Shown here: positions 23,330 through 35,269 of the stretch, in pieces
Position numbering within the stretch: the first letter of the stretch is position 1
How the letters are laid out: each line of letters starts with the position of its first letter
Origin: Rhynchospora pubera
Taxonomy: Eukaryota; Streptophyta; Magnoliopsida; Poales; Cyperaceae
Reading direction: 5' to 3'
Length of the DNA stretch: 64,000 nt
Assembly: GCA_028095005.1 (NCBI GenBank)
Contig: CM051459.1
Coordinates: forward strand, 146,280,399-146,344,398
Notes under the pieces: model-generated
The model's input: only the letters and a program-made list of their open reading frames with translations
What the model was told of the DNA's origin: nothing
Databases searched by the model: none
Made by a program: the position numbers and the translations under genes

Positions 23330-24340
23330 ACGAGACTCCAACAATTTAGTGTAATGAACAAGTTTAAGAAGAGAGCACTTAAGGTAATTGATTCTTTTAT
23401 CTCAATTCAAATCGTGTAATCGACCTTTGGTATATAAAACTTTTGGTTATGTTATGGTTAAGTTAATTTGCTAATCTAATTATATTGTCGGTATCAATCG
23501 TGTAAACAGGTGATAGCTGAGCATCTGACTATTGATGAAGTAGCGGACATAAAAGATTTCTTTGACGGGCTCGACGTGCGGCATACCAGTAAGATAACCT
23601 TTCACAAATTAAAGAATGGTCTTCGCAAGGCTGGTCATGATATACCTAATTCTGATGCTCTTATATTAATGGAGGCTGTGAGTACCTTCTCTAGACTAAT
23701 GATTTTACTATTGGGCTCATATCAGATTGGTACCAGTGTTCAAGTTTATAGTGTTATTTTATTAATTGTTACTTAATGCTCAGGAATCAATTAAGCCATC
23801 AATATGTAATTTTTTAAAATGCATTTTGATTTTGCAGGATGATGTTAATGGAAGTGTTACTTTGGACATAGGGGAGTTTATGGTCGTAGCGATCCAAATT
23901 CAAAAGATATGAAATGATGAACATATTCGAAAGGCTTTTGCATACTTTGACTCAGATCGCAACGGTTTCATAGAGATTGAAGAGCTAAGAGAACACTTAG
24001 CACATGACCTTGGCTCCAATTCTATAGAAATTATCAATGCCATTGTTGTCCACGTTGATACTGACAAGGTAAATATTTGCTTAACAACATGGTTAGTATT
24101 AATTAGTGTACCTACAATAGGTACCAGATTGAGCGCTATACATGGCATAGATGTAATATTTGTCAAGCTGAATTTGGTGGTCTAGCTTAATTCTGGGGAC
24201 TGTTAAAATGTAAATAAAATGCAATAAATTATGAAGAATGATTGTTACTCTTGGTTTTTGAGATGTTTTTCCTTCCTTACAGGTTTCTGATGGCAAAATT
24301 GATTAAAGGGCGCACGTTGACTTCTCTTTGACCCCCCTAG
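23330..24340 (+). pseudogene. Captured calcium-dependent protein kinase (CDPK) EF-hand exons
   Basis: Four exon pieces with intact splice borders (about 23330-23383, 23510-23677, 23838-24068, 24283-24340) encode FSVMNKFKKRALK, VIAEHLTIDEVADIKDFFDG, the EF-hand AYFDSDRNGFIEIEELREHL, and INAIVVHVDTDK. This is the autoinhibitory junction plus calmodulin-like domain of a plant CDPK. The kinase domain is absent. In-frame stops occur after IQIQKI in the third piece and after SDGKID in the fourth. Introns are kept, so the capture was from genomic DNA. It lies wholly inside the Helitron 20685-25978 and cannot make a working kinase. Confidence 0.85.
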
Positions 24341-25978
24341 GTAAACATTTGTTAGATTGAAGTTTCTTGAAGCTCTTAAACAGATAATCACATCCTATAA
24401 GAAACATTGTTAAAATTGAAGAGAATTAGAAGTTAAACATGTGTTACCTAATGTTCGTACATTAGCTATGGGATTAGCTGCAGCTGATGCATATTAGCTT
24501 AGGCATTAGAATTCCGATGTATTTTTTTTGCAGAGACAAAGATATGCCATGTGTTTTACTTGCATATTAAAATGGATCCAAAAGGGAGAGAGAGAGACTC
24601 AGATATTTTTTTAAATAACAATTGTTAATTTGAAGTGCAAAATGGATCATATCTGTGGTGATTGTAAAATTTGTAAAAATAAACATAATTACAACATAGT
24701 ATACTTTGAAAATTATTGCAATAGTTGCCGTGATTTGGAACTAAAACAGCCCTTCCTATATTTGCATTTAGAGATAAATATATGCAAATTTGCATTGCTT
24801 TTTAGGCCTTAACTGGATATATATATCTGACAATACTTTACATCTAGGCAGCAAATAAAAAAATTGTTTGATAGAGTTAAAATGGAATATACTATGAACT
24901 CGGCTGCATATTAGATTGGGCATTATAAGCTGGTATGTTTGGTGTCAGGATATGAGTATGCAATTTTAAAGGTTCTCAATTGTGTAATGTCTTGACATTG
25001 TATAAATTTGCCTAACTTTGTTGCTGATACTGATATGTAGCGTTCAACCATGATTGTACAACAAAAAGAGGAGGCCCTTGATGGAGGCCAGCCATGAGTG
25101 TGGGATCCAAAAGAAAGAGAGAGAGAAAAAAAAAGAAGCACAAGGAGAACAACAACAAGGACACACCAAGGATAAAGCAAAAGACAATGGTAGATTATCT
25201 TTCGAAATTAATGTTTTCTTTTTTATTTTTCTTTGCGCATGTGTCCCTTGAATATTTTCATAAGCATAGTAGTCATAGCATTGAAACCCTAAACTTTTCT
25301 GGTTTCTTGAAAAAGAAGAATTCTAACTGAAGAAGAATTATTTCATTATACTACTTTGATTATGCAGGCTGATATCTTTTAGAAATGATTTATGGCAAAA
25401 ATTATCTAAATAAAAGTGTCTTCAGACAAATCTTTTCTTTTTTAGGTAATAGTAATAAAATCATTTTCATTACTCCCTCTATGAAAATTGTTATTAATTA
25501 TCTAAATAAACAATTTAAAATAAATTAATCATATAAAACTGATACCCTTTTCGATTGCACAGGTGATGTTTAGGGTTTCAATGTCATTTCAACTTGGTCT
25601 CATTCTTAGAGGGATCACCGATTAGAAGTTTTTGTACCTACTCCATTTTACATGCGTTATTTTATTATGCCGCCAATTGTTTGAGTTTATTAAAAATATG
25701 ATATGGATGTTATCGTGCTCTACTCTATTTGGGTCTCTTCAATTGCTTATATGTTTAATTAAAATTCAATGTATATGAATGCTAAAGCAGCTCATGTATG
25801 ATGCTTATGTTTATTTTTTATGGCTCATGTGAAAAGAAAAATTATAGCATTTTGTCTTTGTGCATATATGTATGTCGCACTCAATTTAATTAGACTTATT
25901 GGCAAATTATTAGTGATTGTTAAAATTAAAATACAATAAATCCGCTAAGGCGCGGCAAAGCCGCGCTTTCCCACCTAG

Positions 25979-27388
25979 TAAAACTTAAAACCCGAGGTTG
26001 TGTTTTTCTTTTTTTTTTTCTATAATCGACAAGTACTTTTTCAGTAGGTCGGAACTCTTCTGAGACGACTAGATACAAAAGTTATCGAGCAAAGAAACAA
26101 CACAAATCAATTCCTAACCAATTTCCAAAACTAAAGAGACAGAAGCACAAAAAAAGAATTAAAATCAAAACGAAACAAAAAATTAAAAAAAGGAAATGAA
26201 TGAAAAGTAATTTAATAGGCTTTCGTAATTGTAATCCTGGCATACTAATTTTTTTGTTTTTACAATGAAGGTCAGAATATTTCATTTATTAATTTATTAA
26301 ATACTTGATTATCAAATTTTATTTTTCTTTACAAAAATTATACAAGAAAACAAAAGGTATCAGGTGCAATAGTTTAATTTTTTTAAATGAACATATTTCC
26401 AAAGGTAATAAGAATCAAAAGCAGAAGCCAGAAAATTACCAAAGGAGGGTTCGAAATTTATGAAGAAGCATATATTTCCTGCTTGAATTTTGGGGTTGGG
26501 GAGGAGGGGTGGGTGAGGGGATTATTGAATTTTATGTAAACTAGAAGGAAATACAGTACAAAATCACAATATTTTTTGACAGAGGGAACAGGACGCCAGG
26601 ACCCCTGGGCCCTGGCCTCCCTTTAAATCCACTCATGTTTGATTGAATATTACGAGGGGATACAAAAAGAAAATTTTATTTGTAACCTCTGAATTAATAC
26701 TCCAATAAAATTAAGCTGCAAATAAAATTTAATAATACTAAAAAGTCAAGCAGAGTGGTCTCCACATATAAGAAGTGAGTGAGGTTTGATACAGAATCTA
26801 AACAAAAGTTTCAACATTCAAGTATACGTAACAAAATAACTCTCAAATAGTGAAAAGGAACAAGTACTACTAGTAGTATACGGTATACTGGACTAAAAAG
26901 AAAAGGGAAAAAAAATTGCTAAGTACGCATGTCACGTACTGAAATCGAAAGCACAAATCATCAGAATCACAATCATCACAAGTCACAACCAAGTTAAAGT
27001 TTTGTTTATGAAATGCTACACGTGCATGTTGCATGTTTCCCTATCGGAGTCGCGTGACCCAGGGTCCGTGGACCGTGGTTGTATATGACCCCACGACAAA
27101 TGTCATGAAAAGAGTTTATTTATATAATTAAATTAATTTGAGTTCTTCGTTGTGGGATTAATCAGTCGAACGAAACCGGATCAAGTATAATATAATCAAT
27201 TGATCATTCTCCGAAATCGACGCCTTTTACATAGCTCTACACCACGGACCTCCCATTTAATTAATTAGTTTAAAGTTTTATAACAAAAAAATGTTGTGAA
27301 ATTGTACAAATGTTCTATTGATAGAGGATCATGAGCATTCACATATTGTTGCACTGTTCATCCTGTTAATGTTGCCATTCCAAATTCA
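25979..27388. repeat. Unit B 3' block, gene-less
   Basis: Continues the unit A match (9410-9498, then 14079-14200), then matches unit C: 26320-27300 corresponds to 32120-32900. It includes a shared CACGTG (G-box) near 27018 and 32637. No protein-coding gene is visible. It may be promoter-like DNA of a gene lost from the array. Confidence 0.6.
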
Positions 27389-30300
27389 TCTCTACTACTT
27401 ATAAAGCACCCTTAGCAAGGTCAACATTTTTCACACAAAGGGGTCCAAACAATTTTGTTAGCATCATTATAAACCATTGATCAATATGGTGTACGGTTTG
27501 GATTGTTATTTCTACAAAGGAGTCGACTCTACACACAAATAGGTCAAAACGCTGGATGGTATGCCTCTGTGGTTACGCATCTACAGCGCGCGAGTTCGAA
27601 TCCGTTTTTGCGTTGAAATTTATTTATTTTGTGCGCACGATAAAAGAAATAAAGGAAACAAGAAAGCAAATCGAAAATCTGTACTCCCCTGTCCTTCGTT
27701 TCTTTCCTTTCCTATCGTGAGATCTCAGAAAAGATATTCGGAAAGAAATCTGAATCATAATTGCCGCCTCTTGTGCCTCCATCACTTTCTAAATCATTTT
27801 TTTTTGTACTCTTTCCGTACACCCTAATCAACGTCATTGGCGCCGCCTCCAATTGAGATCCGATCTGAGGTACCCTAATCGCCATCAATCTTCGATTCGA
27901 TGGGAGCAAAAGCCTCCTTTCCTTTCAAATCCTTCCATCTCATCAGAGGGAGAGGAGGAGAGATCTCCGTTTCCCCCAGTTACTCTACTCCAAACCGCAT
28001 GTCAATTTCAAGCCGAGAAGTCCGATGAAGGCCCAAAATCAGAAGTTTTCTTGGTGGACCTTTTGGGGGTACCACTGGGAGATGTGTATCAACCGATTAA
28101 GGAGATGTTTGAATCGGATATTATAATTAAGGTTCAAGTAGGATTTGATTTTTTTGTCACATACTTTTTCTACGCAGGGTTGTGATCCTGGGCTTGATCT
28201 GGTATCGCTTCTCTCTCTCATTTTCCTGTCTTATTTTGGAAATTCAACTCAATTTCTATAAAATAGCATTAGCACAATGGCTAATTTACAATGCCTACTT
28301 AATTGCATGGATTAGAACTGAATAACAGTGCTTGATCAGTATGCACTAACAATGTAGTATGTGCAAATTAAACTGTTTGCATTTGATAAGCAAATTCGCT
28401 ATACTAGCGCAATTGCTTCATGCAACTTAGCTGAAAATTTGAGGATTAACTTTCTCTTACTTTTCTATTGTTTCGACTTATTTATTTATTTTGGTTAGGT
28501 GGCACCATCCCTTGGCGTTACAAATATTTATGTTCGATTGAAGAACCAAAATTCAGCAAAACGGTGTTCCAAAGATACAAAAAGTTTAGTGACAGTTTGT
28601 GAAGAATTACACGGCATTTCTTTAAACCCGTGTTTTATTATTAATTGTAATCTTGTGTAAGAATGCCTGTGCTGTCTTGCTCATGCATATGTTCTCATAA
28701 CTGAATCAATATAGGCGAGTACACATACTAGCTCCAATATGCATTAATAATTATTTAAAATATGCAAGAAGAATAAACGCCTTATTTAGGTATTATGTAT
28801 AAAAATCATTATAAATTTTATTATTATATTAATCTTTCAGGAATTGCAATGTAGTGATTGGTCCAGCCGACCATTAAGTGAAGAACAGATACAATATGCT
28901 GCAGCCAATGCTTTTTATTTACTTGAAATATTTTCAGTATTTCAGCAAAACATTGTAAATAAAGGTATCTGTGTTTTTCTATGTCAATCCAAAATAACAG
29001 AAAAAGTAGAATAATTTAATTTGATGATTTTAATCCCTCTGATATTGTTATTGGCTTATTGCAGTCGAAATTACTCAGCCTTGACTAAGAAAATTTTATA
29101 TTTTGTTGGCTTAGCAGGGGAATGTGCAGCAAGTGTGTCAGTAGGAGATGATGATCATTGTAGGATGATGCAAAGCATCCTCACAGATTTTGGTGATAAA
29201 TTGTCCTAAAAGAATCTGACAAAGTTCCAAAGAATTCAAAGAAAAAAGTAAAGCAAAGAAAAAGCATAAATGGAAATAAAAAGGAGAATTTGGTGGTAAG
29301 TACTGAATGGCAGGGCCCTGCACCTTGGGAACTATCGTCGGTGGGGATGGATTTCCTAAATTCTTATGTGATGTAATGGTGAGTGATATCTTTCTTTTTA
29401 ATTTTGGAGATAACAACATTAAGTATTTGGCTATTTGCAAAGATATGATCCGATGACTGGTTTTAAGACCAATGCATTTTATGTCTTTTTCAATAACACT
29501 TACCATAGGGGTCTGGGATATGGACTGTGCTAATAAAAAACAAGATCAACCAAAATATTAACCTGAACTTTCTTATATCCTCTATGCCAAAGCAATTGAT
29601 CAATAGTTGTTATATACATGGAATTGGTAATTGTTAATTGGTCCTACCAATTTATCATTTTATTGTAAATGGAAGGACATTTTAGCTCCTTTTTTTTTTA
29701 ACTCAATCCAATTTGTATTTAGGAGAAAAGGCTTGATATAGTTAGAGGCATCAGAAGGTTGATATGTTTAATTGGTTTTTAGACAGACAAATCTACATCT
29801 TGAATTACTTTGGGACTTGAATTTTTTTTTTTTTAATTTCAGGTTAGGAATTGACACTCTTCTTGCTAACTAAGGGCATTGCTTGCACCCTGTCAAATCA
29901 AGAGGTTAGTCTTTTTTTCCCCCTTTTATATCCCTTTTAAGAGTTACAATAAAAAAAGGTCATTGGATTTGTCGTCAGGCAACTCAACTAAGTGGAATGA
30001 CAGAAGGGAGGGAGAGGTGATACTTAAATATGTCTTGTTACAATAGGTAAAGGCACTGGTAAAGATGGGATTAAATAGTGACATTAGGTAAAAGTACTGG
30101 TTTTGGTTATTATACTATAAGTAAAGGTGCTGGTACAGATAATTTGACGTTAGGTTTTATCTATGGATCTGATTCACGTTTGCATTGTATGAATTGTTCA
30201 AAACAAGTTGCAATAATCAAGTTTGAGCTAATTTAATTTAATTAAGAAATAAGCAATCAAGAAATTTAGTTTAATATATTTTGTTTGTTGTTTTCAGGAA

Positions 30301-31757
30301 AGTTCAAAGAAGGAAGGACTGTTGCTGCAGTACAAGTATTCAGGTTAATTTTTCACCCTAAACCCTATAAATTGAGATTTTGTGTACAAGCTTGATGAGA
30401 TGTATGCAATTTGACGTGAATACATGAAGTAAATTCTATGTTAAATTGTTTTTCTTATGAAACAAAGCATGCATTCAGCATGCGTTTCAAACCATGAGCT
30501 ATATTTTGCCAAAATCCAGAACGTGCACCAGTTGATGCACTATTTGGTATTGCAGCATGGTATAAGGTGCCGTCACTGCAGACAACAGATATGCAGTGTA
30601 ATCGTTACATAATCTCTCTCTCTTTCAATCCCAAAGGTTCCCCTAATTCATTTTTGTAGAAATTGGTACGACCTTTTACTTGAGTAGAGTTCTACTCAAA
30701 ATCCCAACTTTAATGTTAATACTTGTCGAAACTTGCTGGTGTGCTAATCTTAAATTGGTTTTGCGTTGTGTTCTTCTCTAATTTCTGAAATTTAGCTTAG
30801 GTTCCATGCTTCAGGTACACAAATTTAGTTTTTTTCTGATGGCGACTGATGATGAAGCAAATAAAGGCACGAATAATAGAAGCCAGGGCCAAGAATATTA
30901 GCAACAATGTATGGTTTACTGTTGCAGCCAATCAGTTGAATATTCCAACGCTGATCGGTGGTTTTACTTAGGAAGGTACATCTTTTTTCTGGCCTTGAGC
31001 ATTTCTTAATCATGCTGTTTCATTCATAAGATACACATTTGTAACCAAAGGTGTTCACTTTGGCATCGATACCATGTGCAGCTGACTTGAGGAACTATAT
31101 GTTTCTCTCTGTCGAGTGGTTCCACTTGGGTTTTGCATTTTTTCTTTCTTTTTTTTTTGGCAAGGTGGGAGGAAGGGGGTTTGAGGCGTGGATTTGTGTA
31201 AGTGCTGAAGAATTCGAGAAAAGGCATATTTGGAAATGGTATATGTATTAGAACGTATCTCATCAAGGAGGGGGTAAGATTATATTCAACTTTTTCTATT
31301 TTCTATGTTGAAATAAGCATATAAGATGCAGCAAAAGAGCAGAAGGCATCCAAAGCGATTTTGAAGTTTCGTTGCCGCGAGCTAGGAATATCCAAATGGT
31401 CGTGTAGTAAAATTGAAAAGCATGGATAATTTGATGCAAATTGTATTGGAATTTGCAACTCCAAAACACATGGTGTACTGGTATTGCTTTTATGATCGTG
31501 TTAGTGTTGCATACAGGCTGCTATCATTATTGTGTACATGACCAACACATATGAAGAGGCGACTTCTTTCAGTTTCAGTTTTCCTTTTTTAATTTTCCCA
31601 TTACGTTTGGCTTTTAATATGTGCAATGGCTCATGAAATATACTTTTGTTAGTTGCTTTTTCATTATTATTAATTAATAGTAAGAACTCAGTTTTCCTTC
31701 AACTTCATGCATCACATATTAGAGTCCGCCCACTCAATGAGTGGGCTCTGCTGCTAG
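27389..31757 (+). mobile_element. Helitron, family I, carrying exonuclease/Mut7-C exons
   Basis: The 5' end TCTCTACTACTTATAAAG follows host A27388. The 3' end has hairpin GCCCACTCAATGAGTGGGC (31728-31746), a spacer and CTAG (31754-31757) before T31758. Flanking DNA on both sides belongs to duplication unit B, and the right flank (31758-31860) matches unit C at 32895-33045. Length is 4,369 bp. About 190 bp from the 5' end there is a B-box-like GAGTTCGAATCC. No Rep/helicase is present. Exons of a host exonuclease gene fill the 5' two-thirds. Confidence 0.85.
27853..30345 (+). pseudogene. Captured 3'-5' exonuclease / Mut7-C protein exons
   Basis: Successive pieces read FLVDLLGVPLGDVYQPIKEM (about 28048-28107), GCDPGLD (ending at 28199), APSLGVTNIYVRLK to KSLVTVCEELHGIS (28503-28627), ELQCSDWSSRPLSEEQIQYA to YLLEIFSVFQQ (28842-28955), GGDGFPKFLCDVM (about 29340-29378) and RLGIDTLLAN (about 29843-29875). 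Together these match a plant protein with an N-terminal DEDD-type 3'-5' exonuclease domain and a C-terminal Mut7-C domain. Stops and frameshifts occur and several exons are missing or degraded. Introns are retained. It is a Helitron-transduplicated pseudogene; the parent gene is not in this window. Confidence 0.75.
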
Positions 31758-31944
31758 TATATTTATAATAATTTATGAATTTTAAAATCAGACTGTGTAA
31801 ATATGGTTTATGATATATCTTTATGCAAATTTAATTGTTCACCAACCAAGTTAGTATTCAACTTTTATAGCGCACGACCTTGATTAGATATCAAATGCTT
31901 AAATTGCATTTTAATAAGCAAAACTAAGAAAAGAAAAAGAAAGA

Positions 31945-33060
31945 TCCAAAAGGGATGAAAAATAATTTAATGTGTTCCCAAATATATAGTTTTCTTATTG
32001 TAATCCTGGCATAATATTTTTTGTTTTTTACTATGAATGTCAGAATAATTCATTTATTAATTTATAAAATGTTTGATTGTCAAATTCGTTTTTTTTCTTT
32101 AAAAAAATATATTACAAACAAATAGGAATCAGACGCAATAGTTTAATTGTTTTAAAAAGAAGATTCTTCCAAAGGTAATAAGAATCAAGAGCAGAGACAG
32201 AAATTTACCATAGGAGGGTTCGAAATTTATGAAGAAGCATATTTTCCTACTTGAATTTGGGAGGGGGGGGGGATTATAGAATTTCTGTAAAATTAAAAGG
32301 AAATACAGTACAAAATCACAACATATTTTTGTCACAGGGAGCAGTACCCCTGGCCTCCCTTTAAATCCACTCATGTTTGATGGAACATTACGAGGGGATG
32401 CTCAAACAAATTTTTTAAAATTAGACTGCAAATAAAACTATCATCTTAAAATTCAAGCAGAGTGGTCTCCACTATCATCTATACTCGATTGAAAAGCTAA
32501 GTTTTCTCTTTTCCCATCAAAAAGGGTAAAAAATATTGCTAAGTACGCATGTCACGTACTAAGGGAAAGCAAACACATTTATATTTACACAATGAAAGAG
32601 GAAACATGTTTAGTCATCAAATTTTATGTGATGCCACACGTGCATGTTGCACGTTCCCTATTGGAGTCCATAGACTCGGGCTCCAGGGATGTGGTTGTTT
32701 AGAACCACGACCAATGTCATGCAAAGAGTTTATTTATATTATTGAATTAATTTTAGTTCTTCATTGTGGGATTAATCAGTCGAACCAAACCGGATCGAGC
32801 ATAATTAATTAGTATTCTCCGAAATCGACGCCTTTTACTTAGCTCCACAGTATGGACTTTCCATTTAATTAATTAGTTTAAAGTTTTAACAATTGATAAA
32901 TAATTTATATTTTAAATTTAAAAATAAGACACTGCAAATATGGCTTATGATATATTTGCATAATATTCATATAAAAACGGTCAATTTTTTGTAAATTTAA
33001 TTGTTCATCGACCAAGTGAATATTCAACTTTTCATAGCGTACGACCTTTGAGCTTTGACT
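31945..33060. repeat. Segmental duplication, partial unit C
   Basis: 31955-32070 matches 14079-14200 and 26190-26310. 32120-32900 matches 26320-27300. 32895-33045 matches 31758-31860. Unit C has no dioxygenase gene: only the downstream part of the unit was copied or survives. Part of it (about 31995-32215) is present again, inverted, at 34890-35125. Confidence 0.75.
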
Positions 33061-34276
33061 AGGCGGGTCGTCGCGTGTTGCGCGACCTATCTTTCTTATT
33101 TTGTTTTTGGTCAAGTGTAATAGCATCATCGATATTATATCGTGTTTGATGGTGGAGATGTGTAAAACTGGCAAGCATAACAGTGGCGAGATAGCAAACA
33201 TGTGCGGACAGAATGGAGCGGTTCCTCCATTCATGTTTTTGGAGGTCACATGAACACTGTATGCTCACATGAACACTATTTTGGCATTTGGTGGCTGGGG
33301 TCTTATGTATCACGGATGTTCTCATGGTTCAGCGGAAAATTGTTTTATTGCTGATTGTATATAGATATAGTGTGTGGACCTTACTATAAATACAATAGGT
33401 TGGACAGGGAGCCTTTGCAAGAGGAGCGTGAAGATATGACATGGTAAGGAGGAACGTATAATACAGTTATATGTATGTTGCTCCAAGAAGACAATGCTTG
33501 TCTTACTCTGTTGACGGGAAACTCGTTGTGGTGAGTAAGACATGCATTGTCTTGCTGAGGCAGAATACATGTATTTAGGCAGGCATGTTGTGTTTTAAAT
33601 TGAAGGAAATGAAAATCAATGAGCGAGTTTGAGTAAAAGATATCAGATTCTCTTCAATTTGCGTAAGACCACGTTCTATTAGCATGCCGTTTGTATAATA
33701 GGGTTTGGAATCTATGCTGTGTAGTATTTATACTATGTGGAACGCACAACAGGATTTGTAGCCGTAGGTTTGGTTAGCGCAATTAATTTTTTATTCCGTA
33801 AGATGCATGCAGTACCTTGCACTAAATGTGTTTGGCAGTAGTACAATATTCTCAAAGGAAATCGTTTTGTGCGGACAGAATGGAGCGGTTCCTTTTTTTT
33901 AGCGAGGAAGCAGGCAAAAATAGCAAATCCTGTACCAAAGAAGGTAAAAATAAGCTCATTTATGCTGTCAGAAGGAGAGATAAAGCAGGAAGAGGTGTGT
34001 TTTGTTTTTTGTTGTCTTGTGCTTGATTTGGCATATATTGGTGCTGGTTTTGTTGGATTAGCAATCTCGTGACTTTATAGAAAGCTGGATTGTTCTCTAT
34101 ATATATCATAGTTGTTCAGCATCTAAAATTGCAAGATTGTTTTGGAGGCATAAGGAGAGTTCAGATAATAATATTCCTGAGTAATGGAGGGAGGACAAAA
34201 CAGTGGTGTTCGCAAGGTAGGATATCATGTCTGTATTTTTTCAGACTCCATTAATAATATGATGGACTGTTTCTTT
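33061..34276. other. Gene-less stretch with a 25-bp direct repeat
   Basis: No recognised gene. TGTGCGGACAGAATGGAGCG followed by GTTCC occurs at about 33201 and again at about 33868. Short exon-like frames (for example NPVPKKVKISSFMLSEGEIK near 33920-33985) suggest captured or decayed coding DNA of unknown origin. Confidence 0.35.
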
Positions 34277-34888
34277 GTTTTTACGACAGAAATGATGAGG
34301 CAGCATTTTTTTCAGTGGGGTAATGTGAAGGGAGAACTCACCTTGAATGAAAAAGATGCTGCGGCTGGTCCTGTAGATGGCACAAAACCTGTTGTTCTCA
34401 TCAAATGTAAGAAAACTGTGTTGAGGATGCACTCCTTTGTTGGCCAGCAAGGTGGTCGAGGCAGAATTTCTGAGCTATCAGGTCACAACGACATGCATGA
34501 TGGGGGGGAGATGAGTGGGGAGCATGGTCCAGATGGTGTTGCGAAGAAGAGCGAACACCATTCTGTGTCGATTGTCGGCTCCAGGTCACAATCGACATAG
34601 AATGGTGTTCGCTCTTCTTCGCAACACCATCTGAACCATGCTCCCCACTCATCTCCCCCCTATCATGCATGTCGTTGTGACCTGATAGCTCAGAAATTCT
34701 GCCTCGACCACCTTCCTAGCCAACAAAGGAGCGCATCCTCAACACAGTTTTCTTACATTTGATGAGAACAACAGGTTTCGTGCCATCTACAGGACCAGCC
34801 GCAGCATCTTTTTCATTCAAGGTGAGTTCTCCCTTCACATTACCCCACTGAAAAAAAAATGCTGCCTCATCATTTCTGTCGTAAAAAC
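34277..34888. repeat. Near-perfect palindrome, ~300-bp arms, coding on both arms
   Basis: Arm 34277-34575 and arm 34588-34888 are inverted copies differing at only a few positions, around a 12-bp loop. Each arm keeps an open frame (FFQWGNVKGELTLNEKD and so on), + in the left arm and minus in the right. The source protein is not recognised. A transcript from either side would fold into a long perfect hairpin of the kind that feeds Dicer-like enzymes. Confidence 0.85.
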
Positions 34889-34889
34889 A

Positions 34890-35125
34890 GAATCTTCCTA
34901 TGGTAAATTTCTGTCTCTGCACTTGATTCTTATTACCTTTTTGGAAGAATCTTCTTTTTAAAACAATTAAACTATTGCTTCTGATTCCTATTTGTTTGTA
35001 ATATATTTTTTTAAAGAAAAAAAATCGAATTTGACAATCAAACATTTTATAAATTAATAAATGAATTATTCTGACATTCATAGTAAAAAACAAAAAATAT
35101 TATGCCAGGATTACAATAAGAAAGG
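34890..35125 (-). repeat. Inverted copy of part of unit C
   Basis: Reads as the reverse complement of about 31995-32215 with high identity. It abuts the palindrome at 34888, so the inverted duplication and the hairpin probably arose in one rearrangement. Confidence 0.8.
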
Positions 35126-35269
35126 TAAATGGGGCATCTTATATTTGTTTGAAAAGTAAGAAAGGTGTGCATTAATGTTCATGTCAATGAATATGTCAGA
35201 GTTCTTTTTTGTCATTAGGGATGTGTCTTACTATTACTAGTAGCAACGCCCACCCAATGTGTGGGCGGA

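Larger units (their letters stand above)
20685..25978 (+). mobile_element. Helitron, family II, carrying CDPK exons
   Basis: It starts TCAGTATTATAAATAAAAA after host A20684 and ends with hairpin GCGCGGCAAAGCCGCGC (25950-25966), a spacer and CTAG (25975-25978) before host T25979. The flanks join into the sequence still intact in unit A at about 9408 (TTAA^TAAAA), which proves the 5,294-bp insertion and its A^T target. No Rep/helicase is present, so it is non-autonomous. A second Helitron 3' end sits inside at 23223, so elements may be nested. Captured exons of a calcium-dependent protein kinase lie at 23330-24340. Confidence 0.85.
14560..31940. repeat. Tandem segmental duplication, unit B
   Basis: Matches unit A in order (see unit A) and contains dioxygenase copy 2. 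Its 3' part (26190-27388 continuing at 31758-31940) is repeated again as unit C (31945-33060). Unit-specific insertions are the hAT element 14598-16127, Helitron 20685-25978 and Helitron 27389-31757. Confidence 0.8.

Noticed and set aside
27590..27612. tRNA gene suggested by GAGTTCGAATCC
   Set aside because: No acceptor stem or full cloverleaf could be drawn around it. Kept only as a B-box-like module.
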